Part shown: positions 11,509 to 23,998 of the stretch, one piece after another | How positions within the stretch are numbered: position 1 is the stretch's first letter | How the letters are laid out: every line of letters starts with the position of its first letter | Origin: Polytrichum commune | Lineage: Eukaryota; Streptophyta; Polytrichopsida; Polytrichales; Polytrichaceae | Direction: 5' to 3' | DNA: 64,000 nucleotides | Assembly: GCA_950295325.1 (NCBI GenBank) | Contig: OX485807.1 | Location: 48,764,440-48,828,439, forward strand | Position numbers and translations under genes: made by a program | The notes under the pieces: generated by a model | Told to the model about the DNA's origin: nothing | Database searches by the model: none | Seen by the model: the letters and a program-made list of their open reading frames with translations, nothing else

Positions 11509-13381
11509 TTATGCTTTCTTCTTCCTAGATGGCGGGTTCTCCAGGAAGCTCCAATGTCGCTTAAGGGAGTTGTCACCGTCTCGCGCCGGGAAAGAAGAAG
11601 GCGTAGAGGCTAACTGGGACATGGCATCCCCGCGAGCAATGAGCTCAGTCTGCTTTCCATGAATGTGCTTGAAGTCTGCAAGCAAGTATACGTGAAGTGA
11701 TGGGTAAGTATCTGCGTTCTTTGTCATTGATGTGTAAAGATTGTGAACAGTTGTTCGCGTCATTTCCTCCGAGTTTCTCATGTCGTCCTGCAAAAAATCA
11801 ATGTGGGGGGAGGCACTGGGATGTACTATTTGAGAGCACATGTCGGGGGGGTCTTGCGAGTGTATCCCAATGGGTTGGTCAGCTAAACTGATGTATCCAA
11901 TGGTTTCAGCTTCCAGATCCACAAAATCACGATCGTGTATGTCAGGTAAAGTGTTTGGAGTATAAGGCATCTGTCCTTCATGCTGCAATCCGGGGGGGGG
12001 CGTTGGAATAACACTGAGACATGGGAGTTGCACGATTAACACCATGGAGAGTACCAGCCTGCCTAACAATGACACCGTTTTGGATGTTTGGATGTAGCAT
12101 CTTGAATACCTTCATGGTATGCTTGCATATCATTCCCTCACGTGCAATGGGACAGTCACACTGCGCCCATTCCCGAGGAGTCGGGTGAGTGTATCGTCCA
12201 CACTTTAGGCCTATGATTAACTGATCCAACATATGCTATGTCTTCGTCCTTGCATATCAAAACATTTGTATCTGGAATTCCTGATGCGCGAATGATGGCA
12301 GAGCATACAATACCCTCATGATGTTTGTTTCTCACAAACCCAAACGCTTTGCATTGGACTCCGTACCAATAATGTGTGACCACATCCCCTGTCAGATGAA
12401 AAATAAGCCAATCCATGCGCCGTCCAACAAATTTTTCCTTTGTGGAATTGAGTATGTTCTTCAAGTTTGAGTGATATGACTCAATGGCGGCGTTAGTGTT
12501 ATGGCCAGCATGTGGTATCCTCCTCGCGCCAACACACCACATTGATACTTTTGCTCTCCAAGTGTCATTCATGTACGCCATGAAAGCACTTGATCGTGGC
12601 CTGGTATTGGTTATTATGTCCAATTGTGACAAAGCCCATCAATTGGGTCATCGTCGACACCACAGCCGTTGCCATACATAATATCGCCAAGTAGTTGAAG
12701 AACTGCGGCACGTTCTATGACAGTAGAAATCTTCCTAACAACGTTTTCTGCCCAGGCCTTCCGAACGTGCCAAAGACAGAGGAAGATTTTGGCACCCGGC
12801 CATACAACCCTGCACAAAGGAGAAACAATGAGAATCCACAAACCCATGCACGATGTTATGATAATTTTGTTTCATAGTTGCCCTTACCGTAAGGTGTTGA
12901 TTTCAGCTTGAGCATTACAACTATGATTGATGAAGGACTCCAATCTGATATGACTTTCGAAATTCTGTTGTGGAGGGCTTGAAGAACAGGAACCAGGTCC
13001 TGCTCACGGGTACGTGAGATTGCAAAGAAAGCCACAGGTATGCCGTTCCTCCAATTGTCAAAAACCATGACTGTGTATAGCGGATACTGACATAAGCAAT
13101 CAGTAAACCTTTAGAGACTAGTGTGTTTAGTAATTCCGGGTTATGGGAAAGTATTCAGTGCAGGACTTATATCAATATATATACATGACATGAAGGACAT
13201 ACCTATCTTAGAATAACATCTATTTCACTTAAATGACATGTATGTAACAAAGAATACATGATTGGAAGGAAAGTACATATATATAACGAGGAATACATAC
13301 ACATAAAGAACATGACCTCCATAAACCAACGGGACAAACATATAATGAATATACATAGCTAGTTTGCATAACATAGAAGTT

Positions 13382-13476
13382 GTGAATGACATGCATATAA
13401 TGTGAATGACATGCATATAGTTGTGAATGACATGCATATAGTTGTGAATGACATACATATAGTGTGAATGACATAG
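13382..13476 (+). repeat. 20-21-bp tandem repeat in a transposase intron
   Basis: About 4.5 units of 'gtgaatgacatgcatatag' with small length changes lie inside the first DDE intron of the minus-strand transposase remnant. Translating them gives spurious repetitive ORFs. Confidence 0.85.
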
Positions 13477-14480
13477 TGGAAAGAAACGAACCCGTGTTTG
13501 GGTTGTCCCAAATGTAGCGTCGATTGAGAGGGCGCTGTTGTGACCAAATGTAGCCATCATTTCCAGTTGCCATTCATTTTGTATTCCAATAGTAAAGGGT
13601 GCATCGCTCTAAGTAGAAGAATTCAGGTCCATAAGTGAGTGTTCCTGATAATAGAAGACACTGTCAGGATTCTCGTGCTTCCACATGCGAACGCTGACAG
13701 GATCGGAAGGTTGCTTCATCCACAGTTCTTCTGCACGCTTGCGACAAATGTTTCTAACATCGCTGGGCAATAGGAACGTATCGCGCGTGACAAGGCCATT
13801 AGCGAGAGCAAGTTCCCTTACCTCTTTGGTGTGCTGTTGCATTATTTGTGCAGGAGATAAACCAAAGGCGTGCATTTTTGCTATCTTGTATTTCATGTCC
13901 TCTGAGATGCCAACACCTAATGCATACCTAAAGCCACTTACCATCGTTCCATGACAATGTTCACCACGGGCGTTGAAGTTCATGGTGTTCTCGTATATCA
14001 GCATGCACAATGATGGATCAAGGTATGGTTGTTTCGCCACAAAACATCGAAGGCACCCTCTCTTAATGGAGAAACCAGCAACAACTTTTCCCACACGCTT
14101 GACACTGGCAGCAGTTGATTTGGTTACAGGGAATGCATCATAATCAGGGATGACCTTCTTCCCTTTTTTCTTTTGAACTTGCATCTTCTTAATCTTGCGT
14201 TTCTGCGTTGATTTGAGGAGGGCTTGCATGTCCTCTGGGACAACATCAGACTTGTCCTCCGGGCCGAAATTGCAACGATGTCTGCTATTCACACAACCTC
14301 ATACTGAAATTTGGGCCACAACACTATACTGGTATAGAATGACAACAGTCTGAGCATTGCATTACAATTTGAAATACCACGATCATAATCTTGTTTACTT
14401 AACGAATAGGTATCATGTAAATAACACAATGAATCAGATGAGAGTAACCCTAACCTTATTACAAGAGTTGGACTGTGTGC

Positions 14481-14890
14481 CACGGGGGGTGCACTTCATT
14501 GTCAAGTTGAACACCACGTGCGATAAAACAAAATCTACTTTTTACATAAAGCATCACCAAAATGGTTCAAAAGTTTATGATTTTTTTTTCATGAGTAGAT
14601 ATACATGGTATCTATTACATAGTAAAAATTTGTAACCAAATTTGATGATTTGTTTTTTTAATAAAACATACCGTTTCTAACTAGAATGACGCAACATTGA
14701 ACTAAAAAAATTACTACAAAAAATGAAGATGACTAAAAACTTCAAAACAATATACAAAAGATATTACCAATGGTTATGTGTATGTAGAAAAAATATCATA
14801 ATTTTAAAAATTATCTATGGCATGTAATATAGGGTAGCAAACTTTTATCGCACGTGGCTATGAAATGTAAGGGGGTGTGATCCCCCCGTG
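14481..14890. mobile_element. 410-bp hAT-like MITE inserted in the transposase pseudogene
   Basis: The element is flanked by the exact 8-bp duplication CTGTGTGC (14473-14480 and 14891-14898). Its ends are inverted: CACGGGGGG at 14481 against CCCCCCGTG at 14890. A perfect 15-bp subterminal inverted repeat, CCACGTGCGATAAAA, lies at 14514-14528 and 14843-14857. No transposase is encoded. Eight-base duplications and CA..TG-type ends fit the hAT superfamily. Related ends occur at 44515-46612 and 48654-48923. Confidence 0.87.
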
Positions 14891-15526
14891 CTGTGTGCAC
14901 GGGGTGATCTCAGGGAGTTAGGCAAATTTCGCCTAATCACCTCAGCCCTAAACTTGCATGGGTAGAGAGGATGATGTTGCTCGCTTGAAATGAAATCATG
15001 TAACCTATCCCATAGTATCACAACCAATCTAGAACCCTTGTGGCTTCCCTTCCCATTGGTCACATGATCTGTCCACTGTAAGTCCTCCATCCTAAACTCA
15101 CCAGGAGGAGGATTTTGAAGTCTCTCTCGCAGAGTCATGATGATATGAACTTGCTGTGCTCGGAATGTTGGCAGGTCTGTATGCTCCAAGTCATCTTCTG
15201 GCAATGGCAATCCTTCAATCTCACCAGTTTGGGATGCTGAACCCATTGGTACTTGAGAATGCATTGTTGTAAAAACCCTAAACCATAAATGTGCATCAAG
15301 CCATCACTAGCAAACATGGCCAAGCTATCTAGAACTAAACAAACTGCATCTATGTGTATCGTGTATGTGAAGGAAGGTGGAGCAATATTCGTGTATGGGA
15401 AGGAACGTGTCATTCGGTCAATAATGGTGTGTGCATAAAAGAGTGTGTGCAGAAAGAGGCGCATTTCGAATAAACCCTAAACGCCCCAAAAGGACAAGCT
15501 CGCCGCCCCCTGAACCCTAATGACCC

Positions 15527-16012
15527 AGATCTGAGATCCGCATTTTGCGGAACGGGATGGTGTGAATGACGGGATATTGAATGACTTGAGTTTAGTGTGC
15601 AGGGTCTTTGCTGGTGTCCTGCGTTGTTCGTATGACGGAATATGCCATGGATCTGAGATCCACGTTTTGCGGAACGGGACGGTGTGAATGACGGGATATT
15701 GAATGACTTGAGTTTAGTGTGCAGGTTCTTTGCTGGTGTCCTGCGTTGTTCGTATGACGGAATATGCCATGGATCTGAGATCCGTGTTTTGCTGGTTGAC
15801 ACTATGTGAATGAAGGTATCTTGAATGACTTGAGTTAAGTGTACAGGTTGTTTGCTGCCGTCCTGCGTTGTTCGTATGATGGACTAAAACCAGATCTGAG
15901 ATCCCCTTTTTGCGGAGGGACATGATGTGAATGATGCGATCCTTAATGACTTGAGTTAAGTGTGCAGGTTGTTTGTTGACGTCCTGCGTTGTTCGTATGA
16001 TGGAGTTTGGAC
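15527..16012. repeat. About 122-bp tandem repeat, four units
   Basis: Units starting 'atctgagatcc' lie at about 15528, 15651, 15773 and 15893. Each contains a 'ttttgcgga'-like block, 'gaatgacttgagtt.agtgt.cagg' and 'gtcctgcgttgttcgtatga'. The array lies upstream of the minus-strand transposase, where MULEs often carry terminal or subterminal repeats. Confidence 0.85.
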
Positions 16013-16237
16013 GGAACAATATCGTTGGACTCCGTCGACGTTGGTAGCTCTGTCGACGGGCGGGCAGGGGAGGTTTTGCAGGAGCTGCCCCCTACAAGTT
16101 CGTAGGGGGTACTTTAGCGTCCGCCCTGATTCCATTGTGTGACCTTTTAAAAATGAAATTCTTGACATGCAAAAGGCCACAGTCAAAATAATAATTCGGA
16201 GCATCCAATATAGAGACGCATCATCTTGCAGGCATGG

Positions 16238-16467
16238 CCAATAGTGTCCGGGGAGATTTTTGGGCATAATCGGTCAAAATCCTAGTATTTCCAAGTTCAA
16301 CCGGTTACATGTTGGCATCTTTCGGTTTCCTTTAATAATATGAGGAATATTCCATAGATTTCTATGAAATCATCGGCAAGTTTTCTGAAGTCTTGAACTT
16401 GAACCTCTTATTTTTCAAGCTCAACCGGTTTATTTGCAACTAGTAGCCAGTTCCCCCCATTCATTGG
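16238..16467 (+). mobile_element. AACCGG-family MITE, copy 1
   Basis: About 230 bp with imperfect inverted ends (CCAATAGTGTCCGGGGAG at left, the complement of CCAATGAATGGGG at right). It carries the family signature 'caaccggttacatgttg', 'attccatagattt' and 'tcaaccggttt'. It is non-coding. Confidence 0.75.
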
Positions 16468-16611
16468 TTCAACTGGTTCTTAACATTACTTGGCTGATGA
16501 GTTGTGTTTAGGTTACTTGCCTTCGAAGCATTGGGATTCCGGCATCCAGAGGCTTTATTCCCAAATCTATTGTGGGGCCCATGAACACAACTTATTAACT
16601 GAGTAATGTTA

Positions 16612-16777
16612 TGTTATATGTTGTGATCTTTCGGGTTTTCTTTATTCATTAGAGGTGTATTCCATAGATTATTCTAAAACGATGGGTGATTTTCCTAAAG
16701 TATTGAACTTTAACCAACTATTTCTCAAACTCAACCGGTTCAATTGTAACTAGCGAATACTTCTCCCGGTTCATTGG
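16612..16777 (+). mobile_element. AACCGG-family MITE, copy 2 (5' truncated)
   Basis: It retains the 'gtattccatagatt', 'aactcaaccggttcaattg' and 'cccggttcattgg' parts of the family, but the first third is missing. It lies 145 bp after copy 1 in the same orientation. Confidence 0.7.
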
Positions 16778-19770
16778 TGGCCAAGATTTTCTCGACAAGA
16801 AAAGTCCAACTCACCTTGGGTGATAGAATTGAAACATATGGGCGTACCTCTCATTCATTGAAAGGCATCGTGGGATCTATCTCAATGATATGAAATGAAA
16901 TTGATTTTAAAGTCCAGGAAGTCAAAGGAAAACCCATGACATCTCAAAGCCATCAAAAATCTCATTTGATGTTCTCAAACAAAGTCTTTCATGCTAATCA
17001 AGAGTTGAATTCTTTTCCACCTCATGGGGAAGGCATCAAATCACCTTCATCTCAAGGATTCTCTTTAAAATGAATGTGAATCGTACTTGAAGCAAGATAG
17101 ATAGCTAGATAGAAACTCCATACCTTTTGTATGCTTGAAGCAACTACTAATACCATCCCAACACAACATCGTTATTGCTTACCGCATCTATAATCCTAGA
17201 GTCGCCATTGAAATTGACAAGTGATCGACAACCCCTATTCCTAGAGAAAACATGTCATGCCACTTTTGCTCTTATAATGTATATGAAAATTGGGCACATT
17301 TTGTGTTGGAGAGCCCTCCCTACAACCCCATGAGAGATGGGTTTTCTTTCTATTTCATAATGTAATACTAGGCAGTCTTGAGTTTTTTCTTCCAATTGAA
17401 CCATCAAGTTGCTATTAGTCTCTATCTCACAGAGGCCACTCCTTGATTGATTGTGGGGAAGTAGCCTTTTTGCACCATTTTGATGTATTGGTAGTCCCAT
17501 TGGCCTTTTGGCTTCCCAGACTTTAACATCAACATCATTTCATATCATTTTATTCATTCAACCAAAAATGCCTTAGAATAGTATGTAGGTCATTTTGAAG
17601 AAAAAAAAGATATTGGAATTAGCTTCAAAGATCATGATTTACTCCAGAGATACATATTTGAAGTGAATGACATGAACATGGATGGATGAGAGATACACTA
17701 GGGTGCAATCTTCCCTCACACCACATGGCCCAAAAGCAATTGAAATCATGTGTAGCCTTGGCTACATCCCTTGCCACCCCACCAAACCCAAGAACCACCA
17801 TACATTTCTTCACAATAAAGGTTGAGGTAGGAAGCCCTATTGTGGGCACTTCCAAAGTCCACAAATAATTGTCCTAGTTGGATCAGACCAAGACTTGTCT
17901 TGTCCATGTAGTAATTATGAACACAAAGATTGTCATGTCAAAATGAGTTGCAAAAACTAATTTGAAATTTTTAAATCAAGATTCTATTTCTCTTTGAATG
18001 ATCACACATGCCCTCTTGAGCTTCAATTATATTAGCATTTACCGAACGTAGAATAAATGTCTATATTCTATACATGTAGGGCAATCTCATTGTTGCTTGC
18101 ATATGCTTGGTACTCATTCTTAATAGCAAGCCTTGTCTTATCCGTGATGTTAAGTTTTTGAGCTAAAGCATAAAGGACACAATCACATTATTGTAGGATT
18201 TGGTGTGGGGGTGCGCATGGATAAAGTTTTGTGACACCTACTATGGGGAAGGGCAAGAATGCAAAGAACCATTGTATTATGTATAGCGTAGGAGTTTCAA
18301 GTTTAGGCCTCAATGACTACTTAATATAAGTGACTTCAATTTAGTTTAGTGTGACTCAATTGAAAAGAATTAACAACAAACAAGCAACACACTTGGGAGG
18401 GGCTATTTATTTTTATCCACACCCCATAGTAGGTGTCATGAAATGTGCATGTCTTGTTCAACAACTTCTAGACAATCAAGGTAACTTATTAGCGTTCTCT
18501 AGCCACTAGACAAAACATTGCAACCCATTTTGTAAACCAGAGGGGTCTCTATCATGCTTATGTATATTAATTGTATGTTCCAACATTTGCATGCATGTCA
18601 TTTTTACATTGGTTGAGGTATACTTAAATACCATGTGGAAACTACATTATGATACTAGAAATGATGATATACAACGCTCTCTATAGTACACCAAGAGCAA
18701 CTTTCTTGATCACTATCATGGAAGCCATCAATAAAAGGGCGCAAGCAGGGTCAAGTACACAAAACTCCATTATCTTGCATAAGTTTAAGTGAAAGTGATT
18801 CAAAACAATATACTAACTATGAATTTTGTGAAGGAAAAAATCATAAACATTTGAAAAACACATTGATTCACAAAGCCAAGCAATTTTTGTTAACAAATTA
18901 AATTTCAAGAAAAGTCTACCTATTTTAGAAGATGGTGCAAGTAGTGTGCAAGTAGATATATTGGACAAGTAATTGTGAAAAAATTGCATAAAACATGATA
19001 AAATTACATAAAATTGATGTTTTTCTACAAACTTTTGCATTGATGCCCTCAAGTTTAGAGTGAATTCAAGGAACATGAAAAAATATCCTACTTTAAAATA
19101 TTTAAGGTCATGAAATCTACATTCAAAACTAGATTTAGCCATTACCTTTTGAGCGGTACTTTTAATGATAAGTTTTGAAGATCTCATCTTGATATTCTAT
19201 ATTTGAGCACCTAACATAACAATAGAGGGTGTCATGAAAAAAACCCCAATTTAAACAACACTTTGCTATTATTTTTAGGTGTTTCACCATAAAATTATGA
19301 TTTAGCATACCAGAGAACTTCTTCCGTATACTTCACCGTGCTTGCTCCCAAGAGCAGTTGATTCAATTTCTACTTGTTATTTGAATTATGCGGAGCTATA
19401 AATGTTACTATAAACTTATACAAGTTCTACAATTCAAGTAGAATTAAGTAGACGTTTATGAGCATTGCACAACATTATATAAATCTCATGTGGTAAAAAG
19501 TGAAAATTGAAAAGATTGAAGTCATTGCACTACACAACTCCATATTATTACCAAATGCAGAAATTGCCAAGTGACACTAAACACACAAACAATTTAGATC
19601 ATTTTTCAACATGTTTGGTGAATGCATGACTTGGTTTTTTGGCTCAACGTGGTCTTGCCATTCATTCCTTGGCACTAGATAAATTCTATGATCTAAAAGC
19701 ATGATAGATTATAGAACCACATTCTTAGATTTTGAATCCAATTCGTAAGACCACATCATTCCGATTGTAT
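16778..19770. other. Gene-free AT-rich repeat-derived DNA
   Basis: No gene seen. The segment around 17340-17460 (minus strand, 'gtgagatagagactaatagc') recurs in diverged form at 25240-25310, so it is a dispersed repeat. Minus-strand ORFs at 17255-17500 and 18813-19187 have no recognisable domain. Confidence 0.5.
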
Positions 19771-20003
19771 CAATGAAACGGGGAGAACCGACCGCTAGTT
19801 ACACTTTAAGCGGTTGAGTTTGAAAAATGACTTGTTTAAATCCAATACCCCAGGAAAATTACTGATCCATTTAGAGTAATTTACAGAATATTCCTGAGTC
19901 GACCTAATAAAGAAGAACCGGAAGATGTCAACATGTAACCAATTGATCTTGGAAACACTAAGATCTCGACCGATTTTGCCCAATCTCCTTTCCCGGACAC
20001 TGG
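19771..20003 (-). mobile_element. AACCGG-family MITE, copy 3
   Basis: A full-length 233-bp copy in reverse orientation, from 'caatgaaacggggagaaccg' to 'cccggacactgg'. Internal landmarks are 'gaagatgtcaacatgtaacc' and 'agaatattcctga'. Confidence 0.78.
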
Positions 20004-20788
20004 TCCATAGTGACTTAAAAGCACGAATGATGTTTGGACCAACTTTTGGCTTCAAACATTCACAAAATGTAGTTTCAATTTAAGGAATAAAATTATCAAA
20101 TGTCTTGCAGTCCTTCTTATTTCTATTTTCTTACGCGAGGAAATTTTTCACCACCTTAAACTTCATATTTGGCACATAATCTCTTAGGTGATCGGTTATG
20201 GGTGCCTCTATTCTATATCATTACCAATGTCTAAGGTCTGTCATAAGCGCTCATTTCAACCACTCGTTGTTTCTCATTTTAGCACTTTAAGCCATGATAT
20301 TTGTGATGGCATTATTGGTTCCAACTTGATCAAAATTTAGTCCTAGAATGATTGAAATTCATTCCCAGCCTCATCAAAATTTTAGTACCCTATAGATTGT
20401 TGATGGGGTTGTGATCGGGAATAGGCGCCTCTACGATAAATGCCCATCATGTAGACATCCTATAGATCATGAAGGCAATCCGAAGGTGACTACCGTAGAG
20501 GGCTCTATGTTCCAACAAAAAATAATTATTTTCCTCTCAAAAATTGCCATGTGTCATGCTCACATTTGCCTTGATCCACTAGTATCCCATGTGGAAACTA
20601 CATTCCGGCACGTGTAAAGATGAAATAGGGAGCCCTCTATGGTAATTCAATGTTGGATTCCCTTCACTGTGGCATTTGTTTGCAAAATTGCACTAACTAT
20701 GCTTCTCTTGACATGCATAGTGAACATATATGATCCATATATCAATGATTCATGTGCTTGATGTTGAAAATGTCAAGTATATTGTTTA

Positions 20789-20988
20789 TCCCAATTAGTG
20801 CATGTTCCTATTCAGAGCTACATAATGCAATAATGCCTTACTTAGGAATTCGATTTTTAGTAACGGAAGTTCAATAAGTTGTTCGGACATTATAGAACAT
20901 TGATGACTTTTCTTGGTAAAACATTACATTCTCATTAAATAATTATAGCACTACATAACTCTAGATTGTAACCATGCACTAATTGGGA
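20789..20988. mobile_element. 200-bp TA-flanked inverted-repeat element
   Basis: A perfect inverted repeat (TCCCAATTAGTGCATG.. at 20789 and its complement ending at 20988) sits between TA dinucleotides. Such a structure fits a Tc1/mariner-like MITE. It is non-coding. Confidence 0.75.
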
Positions 20989-21273
20989 TAATCAATGTTT
21001 TGAGATGGTATATATGGGCATCACATATGAGTGCACCTCTTATTCATCCAAGATGAACACCTTAAAATAGCTTGGAGTCCAAATGTATATTTTGAAAAGA
21101 TTTGACACTGGAAATAGTTTGGAAGACCTTGTATTAGTTTGGTCCAAATAATTTGAGATAAATAAACCACTTTCCTAATGAATTCATGTTGTGGAATACC
21201 ACTGGAATGACTTTGCCTTCAACCCATAGAAATTTTTGTTTTGACTAGAGTCCCTTTACTGCCCAGGTCGCTA

Positions 21274-21482
21274 CACCACTTATGGTACTTAGTGTCACTT
21301 ACAATTCAGAGTTATACAATGCTATAAGTATTCATTTGTAATTTTTCACCAAGCATAGTCACTTATGTTCTATAATGTCCAAACAACCTTTTCAACTTTC
21401 ATTGAAAATTGAACTCACAAGTAAGAAGTAATTACATCGTGTGATTCCAAATAGTAAGTGACACTAAGTACCCTAAACGGTG
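21274..21482. mobile_element. 209-bp TA-flanked MITE ('TTAGTGTCACTTAC' family)
   Basis: About 40-bp near-identical terminal inverted repeats (CACC..TTA.GGTACTTAGTG and complement), flanked by TA on both sides. Internal sequence includes 'gttatacaatgct' and 'ccaaacaacc', shared with copies at 43069-43284 and 54657-54885. Confidence 0.8.
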
Positions 21483-21957
21483 TAGTCCAGCCCCATATTC
21501 CTCCTAGAGCCCCATAAAAATATGAGTCAATGTACACGGGGGATAGATTCCACGAACCCCAAAGCCCTAGAACAAGATGGGCTCTCACATCCCTGGAAGA
21601 GCATTAGGTTCAGCGAGAGGAATTGTTTCCCTAGAAGGTATGTGGTAATTTTTTATTTAATTTTTAGTTTGTTTGACTAGAAAAATTTAGGTTCCCTTTA
21701 AAATTAATCAACTTTTAAGATAATTCTAAAACTATCTCAACAAGGCAACTTCCGGCTTTTCAAGGCAATTTTGTTGGATAAACAAGAGGTGCACTCAAAT
21801 GCACTAATTGCGCCTTAATGGCCTCTCACCATCCGGCTCCAAGTGGACTTGGTCATGCATCCGTACGTACGATTTGAAGGAATGGAGTGTGTAGTTTGCT
21901 TCGGTTTGAAGGTTAGACCTTCTTGGTGTCTAGTAGACTCAACCATTGTGGAAGTGA

Positions 21958-22503
21958 GGGGTTGTTTACACCATGGATCATGAAGTCGTCCCAAGGTCCT
22001 GTAAGATTCATAATTGACTGTTGAACTCGTTCTAGGACCACTTTGGTTTACACCAAGAAAAAAATGTTGGAGTGATCATGGAGTTTGAGGTTCCCAAAAG
22101 ACATATTCGAAGGCCTATATTATCCACTGACATGGTCCAATGGGTTCGGCGGTGGGAGAGGCAAAAGAGTTGCTTTACTAGAAAAAGGCAGGGGGCCATG
22201 GCAGAGAATTGTTGTTATAATAAAATTTTAATGAGATTTTTTTTGGGGAAGAAAAGATGTAGACAAGAGAAGTCAAGAGAATGATCAATCCTTTTGGGGG
22301 GGGGGGTCCAAAACTACCCTTTTTGGACAAGTTTTAAAAAAATCAACACATTCACTTTTTGGTGCATGGTCTTTCCTCTTGGTCCACATTCAGTTTACAC
22401 CTAGTGAGGCATCCAAAGGCTTTGTAAATTTACTTTTTAAGAAATCAGATCATGAAAAAAGACCATCTTCCATGGTCCGACTTCATGTTCCATGGTGTAA
22501 CCC
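21958..22503. mobile_element. About 545-bp inverted-repeat element ('ACACCATGGA' ends)
   Basis: The left end 'gggttgtttacaccatgga' and the right end, read in reverse, 'gggttacaccatggaacatg' form a terminal inverted repeat. A G9 run sits near 22297. A related partial copy lies at 25595-25815. No target-site duplication could be identified. Confidence 0.65.
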
Positions 22504-23512
22504 GACCTTGAACGCAATAATATCCTTCAAATGACCTTAAACATTGATGTTTTTATATTTACGACTTCATAAATTGATACCCAAAACATCGACTAGTCTA
22601 GTGAAGCCCAATAAAAACGAATCGGTCCTCTCAACCTATAGAGGGCCAGTATCCGGCTTCATTATTAGTAAAGCCTTTTCATCTCCCCTTGATGCACGAG
22701 ATGGACGAATTATCCAAGACGCCACGAAGCCCACGCCCAAACTAAAAGGCCCGTGGCACCACCTTTTAAGTAGTTCAACTCCAAAAAGAAACACTCAATT
22801 GCGGTCATATCATGACAAAATTGATTAGTTTACATTCAATTAGTTTAATTACATTAGATTTGAGCCACTTCCCTTCTCGAACTATGCAATAACCACCTGA
22901 ATGATTGAATGTGATTTTATATATATGATAGGTTTGTACGTTGTTACTGAGTATATGCATTTTGTATTTGGAAACCTAGCCGATTTTGAGCCAACAATGG
23001 ACTACGTGTCACTCGATGAAAGACAACAAATTTTGAGGAGAATAGACACTATGTTTCTTATTGGTCTTAGAAACTTCAACACTGCATCCATAAAATATAG
23101 AGTTATGCAACCCCAAAGATCATTGACCAACACATACATCTAATGTTGGATTCCATAAATTTACATAATTTTTTTTTATTGGACACATACTACGATGCTA
23201 GGCACATACTTCAATGGTAGGCACATACTTAGATTTTAATACTTTGATTCTTCATAAAAAAAACAATAATTATATTTATTAAATATTAGCTTAAAGTGAC
23301 AAAATACACTCTACTTGGAATGAAGTATACATGGTTCTTAAATCTTCGAAACAACACACATGTAATTGGTGTGGTCACATGAGGTTGCCTTCTGCACAAT
23401 GTTTCGTGACAACTTTATTGTCATGCCATTCAGCTCTTTATGGAAATGTTTTCAGGCGTTCCTCTGTTATAATTAAAATATTTTGAACAACAACAGATTA
23501 CTCAATAATATT
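22504..23512. other. Gene-free stretch
   Basis: AT-rich. Plus-strand frames at 22544-22828 and 22901-23143 carry no recognisable domain and are not called. Confidence 0.45.
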
Positions 23513-23786
23513 CAGTAACCTCCCGCTTAAGTACGCACCCGTTTGAGTACGCATCCCGGTTAAGTACGCATTTTTGGCAAGAAAATTAGGGTTCAAGATT
23601 TCTTAGTTGAACATGTCGTGAATCGTCATTTGGTGTAAGTTTTGAAGTTTTTTTGTGCTTGGCTTTGAGGTCAACCGCTCGCGATTTGGGAAACCCTAAA
23701 TCCTAAAGTACGCACCTACCAGGCTACCAGCTAAGTACGCACAAACTGCGCATGTTCAAGTTGCGTACTTAAGCGGGAGGTTACTG
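23513..23786. mobile_element. 274-bp MITE with perfect 25-bp terminal inverted repeats
   Basis: The first 25 bases (starting CAGTAACCTCCCGCTTAAG) are the exact reverse complement of the last 25. AAGTACGCA or a close variant occurs about five times near the ends (about 23530, 23547, 23563, 23706, 23732). A CAGTAACCTC start resembles pogo/Emigrant-type plant elements. TT lies on both outer sides. Confidence 0.82.
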
Positions 23787-23887
23787 TTCCTCATTTCAAA
23801 GCGTATAGGTATTGGCAAGACAATTGACAAACGTATTAATTTATGAAAATTTTCAAGTTTACAATGTACCCAATTTTGTGTGCAGAT

Positions 23888-23998
23888 CAATGAAAGGGGA
23901 GAACCAACCACTAGTTACAGATGAACCGGTTGAGTTTGGGAAATAACCGGTTGAAGTTCAAGACTTCAGGAAGATTACCTAGAGAGTGGTTAGGTGGT
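23888..23998 (-). mobile_element. AACCGG-family MITE, copy 4 (truncated)
   Basis: It retains the reverse-orientation end 'caatgaaaggggagaacc' and 'ttgagtttgggaaataaccg', then breaks off at about 23998. Confidence 0.7.

Larger units (their letters stand above)
11509..15264 (-). pseudogene. Second MULE transposase with SWIM finger, inactivated
   Basis: Degraded DNA transposase of a different MULE subfamily. The N-terminal exon starts at ATG 15264 (MHSQVPMGSASQTG) and is interrupted by a 410-bp insertion (14481-14890). The next exon spans about 14285-13492 and carries a Cys/His region (RGCLRCFVAKQ..GEHCHG) and the first DDE region, ALSIDATFG. Introns are 13491-13087 and 12887-12810, with phases that match across the junctions. 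FLCLWHVRKAW (about 12780-12745) and the SWIM finger CDCPIAREGMICKH (about 12160-12120) follow. The tail ends PSRKKKA at 11509. Lesions are an in-frame TAG at 13609-13611, a one-base loss exactly where the second catalytic Asp should precede NAQAE (about 12920), and frameshifts near 12625, 12175 and in a G9 run at 11992-12000. Five independent lesions plus an insertion make it a clear pseudogene. Confidence 0.85.

Noticed and set aside
13225-13573. Minus-strand frames with repeated 'CHS..YMHVIH' sequence
   Set aside because: They are read-through of the true exon into an intron containing a 21-bp tandem repeat.
20411-20617. Short frame with CPSCRHPID resembling the end of a RING finger
   Set aside because: Only one Cys pair is visible and the region is repeat-rich; too little to support a gene.
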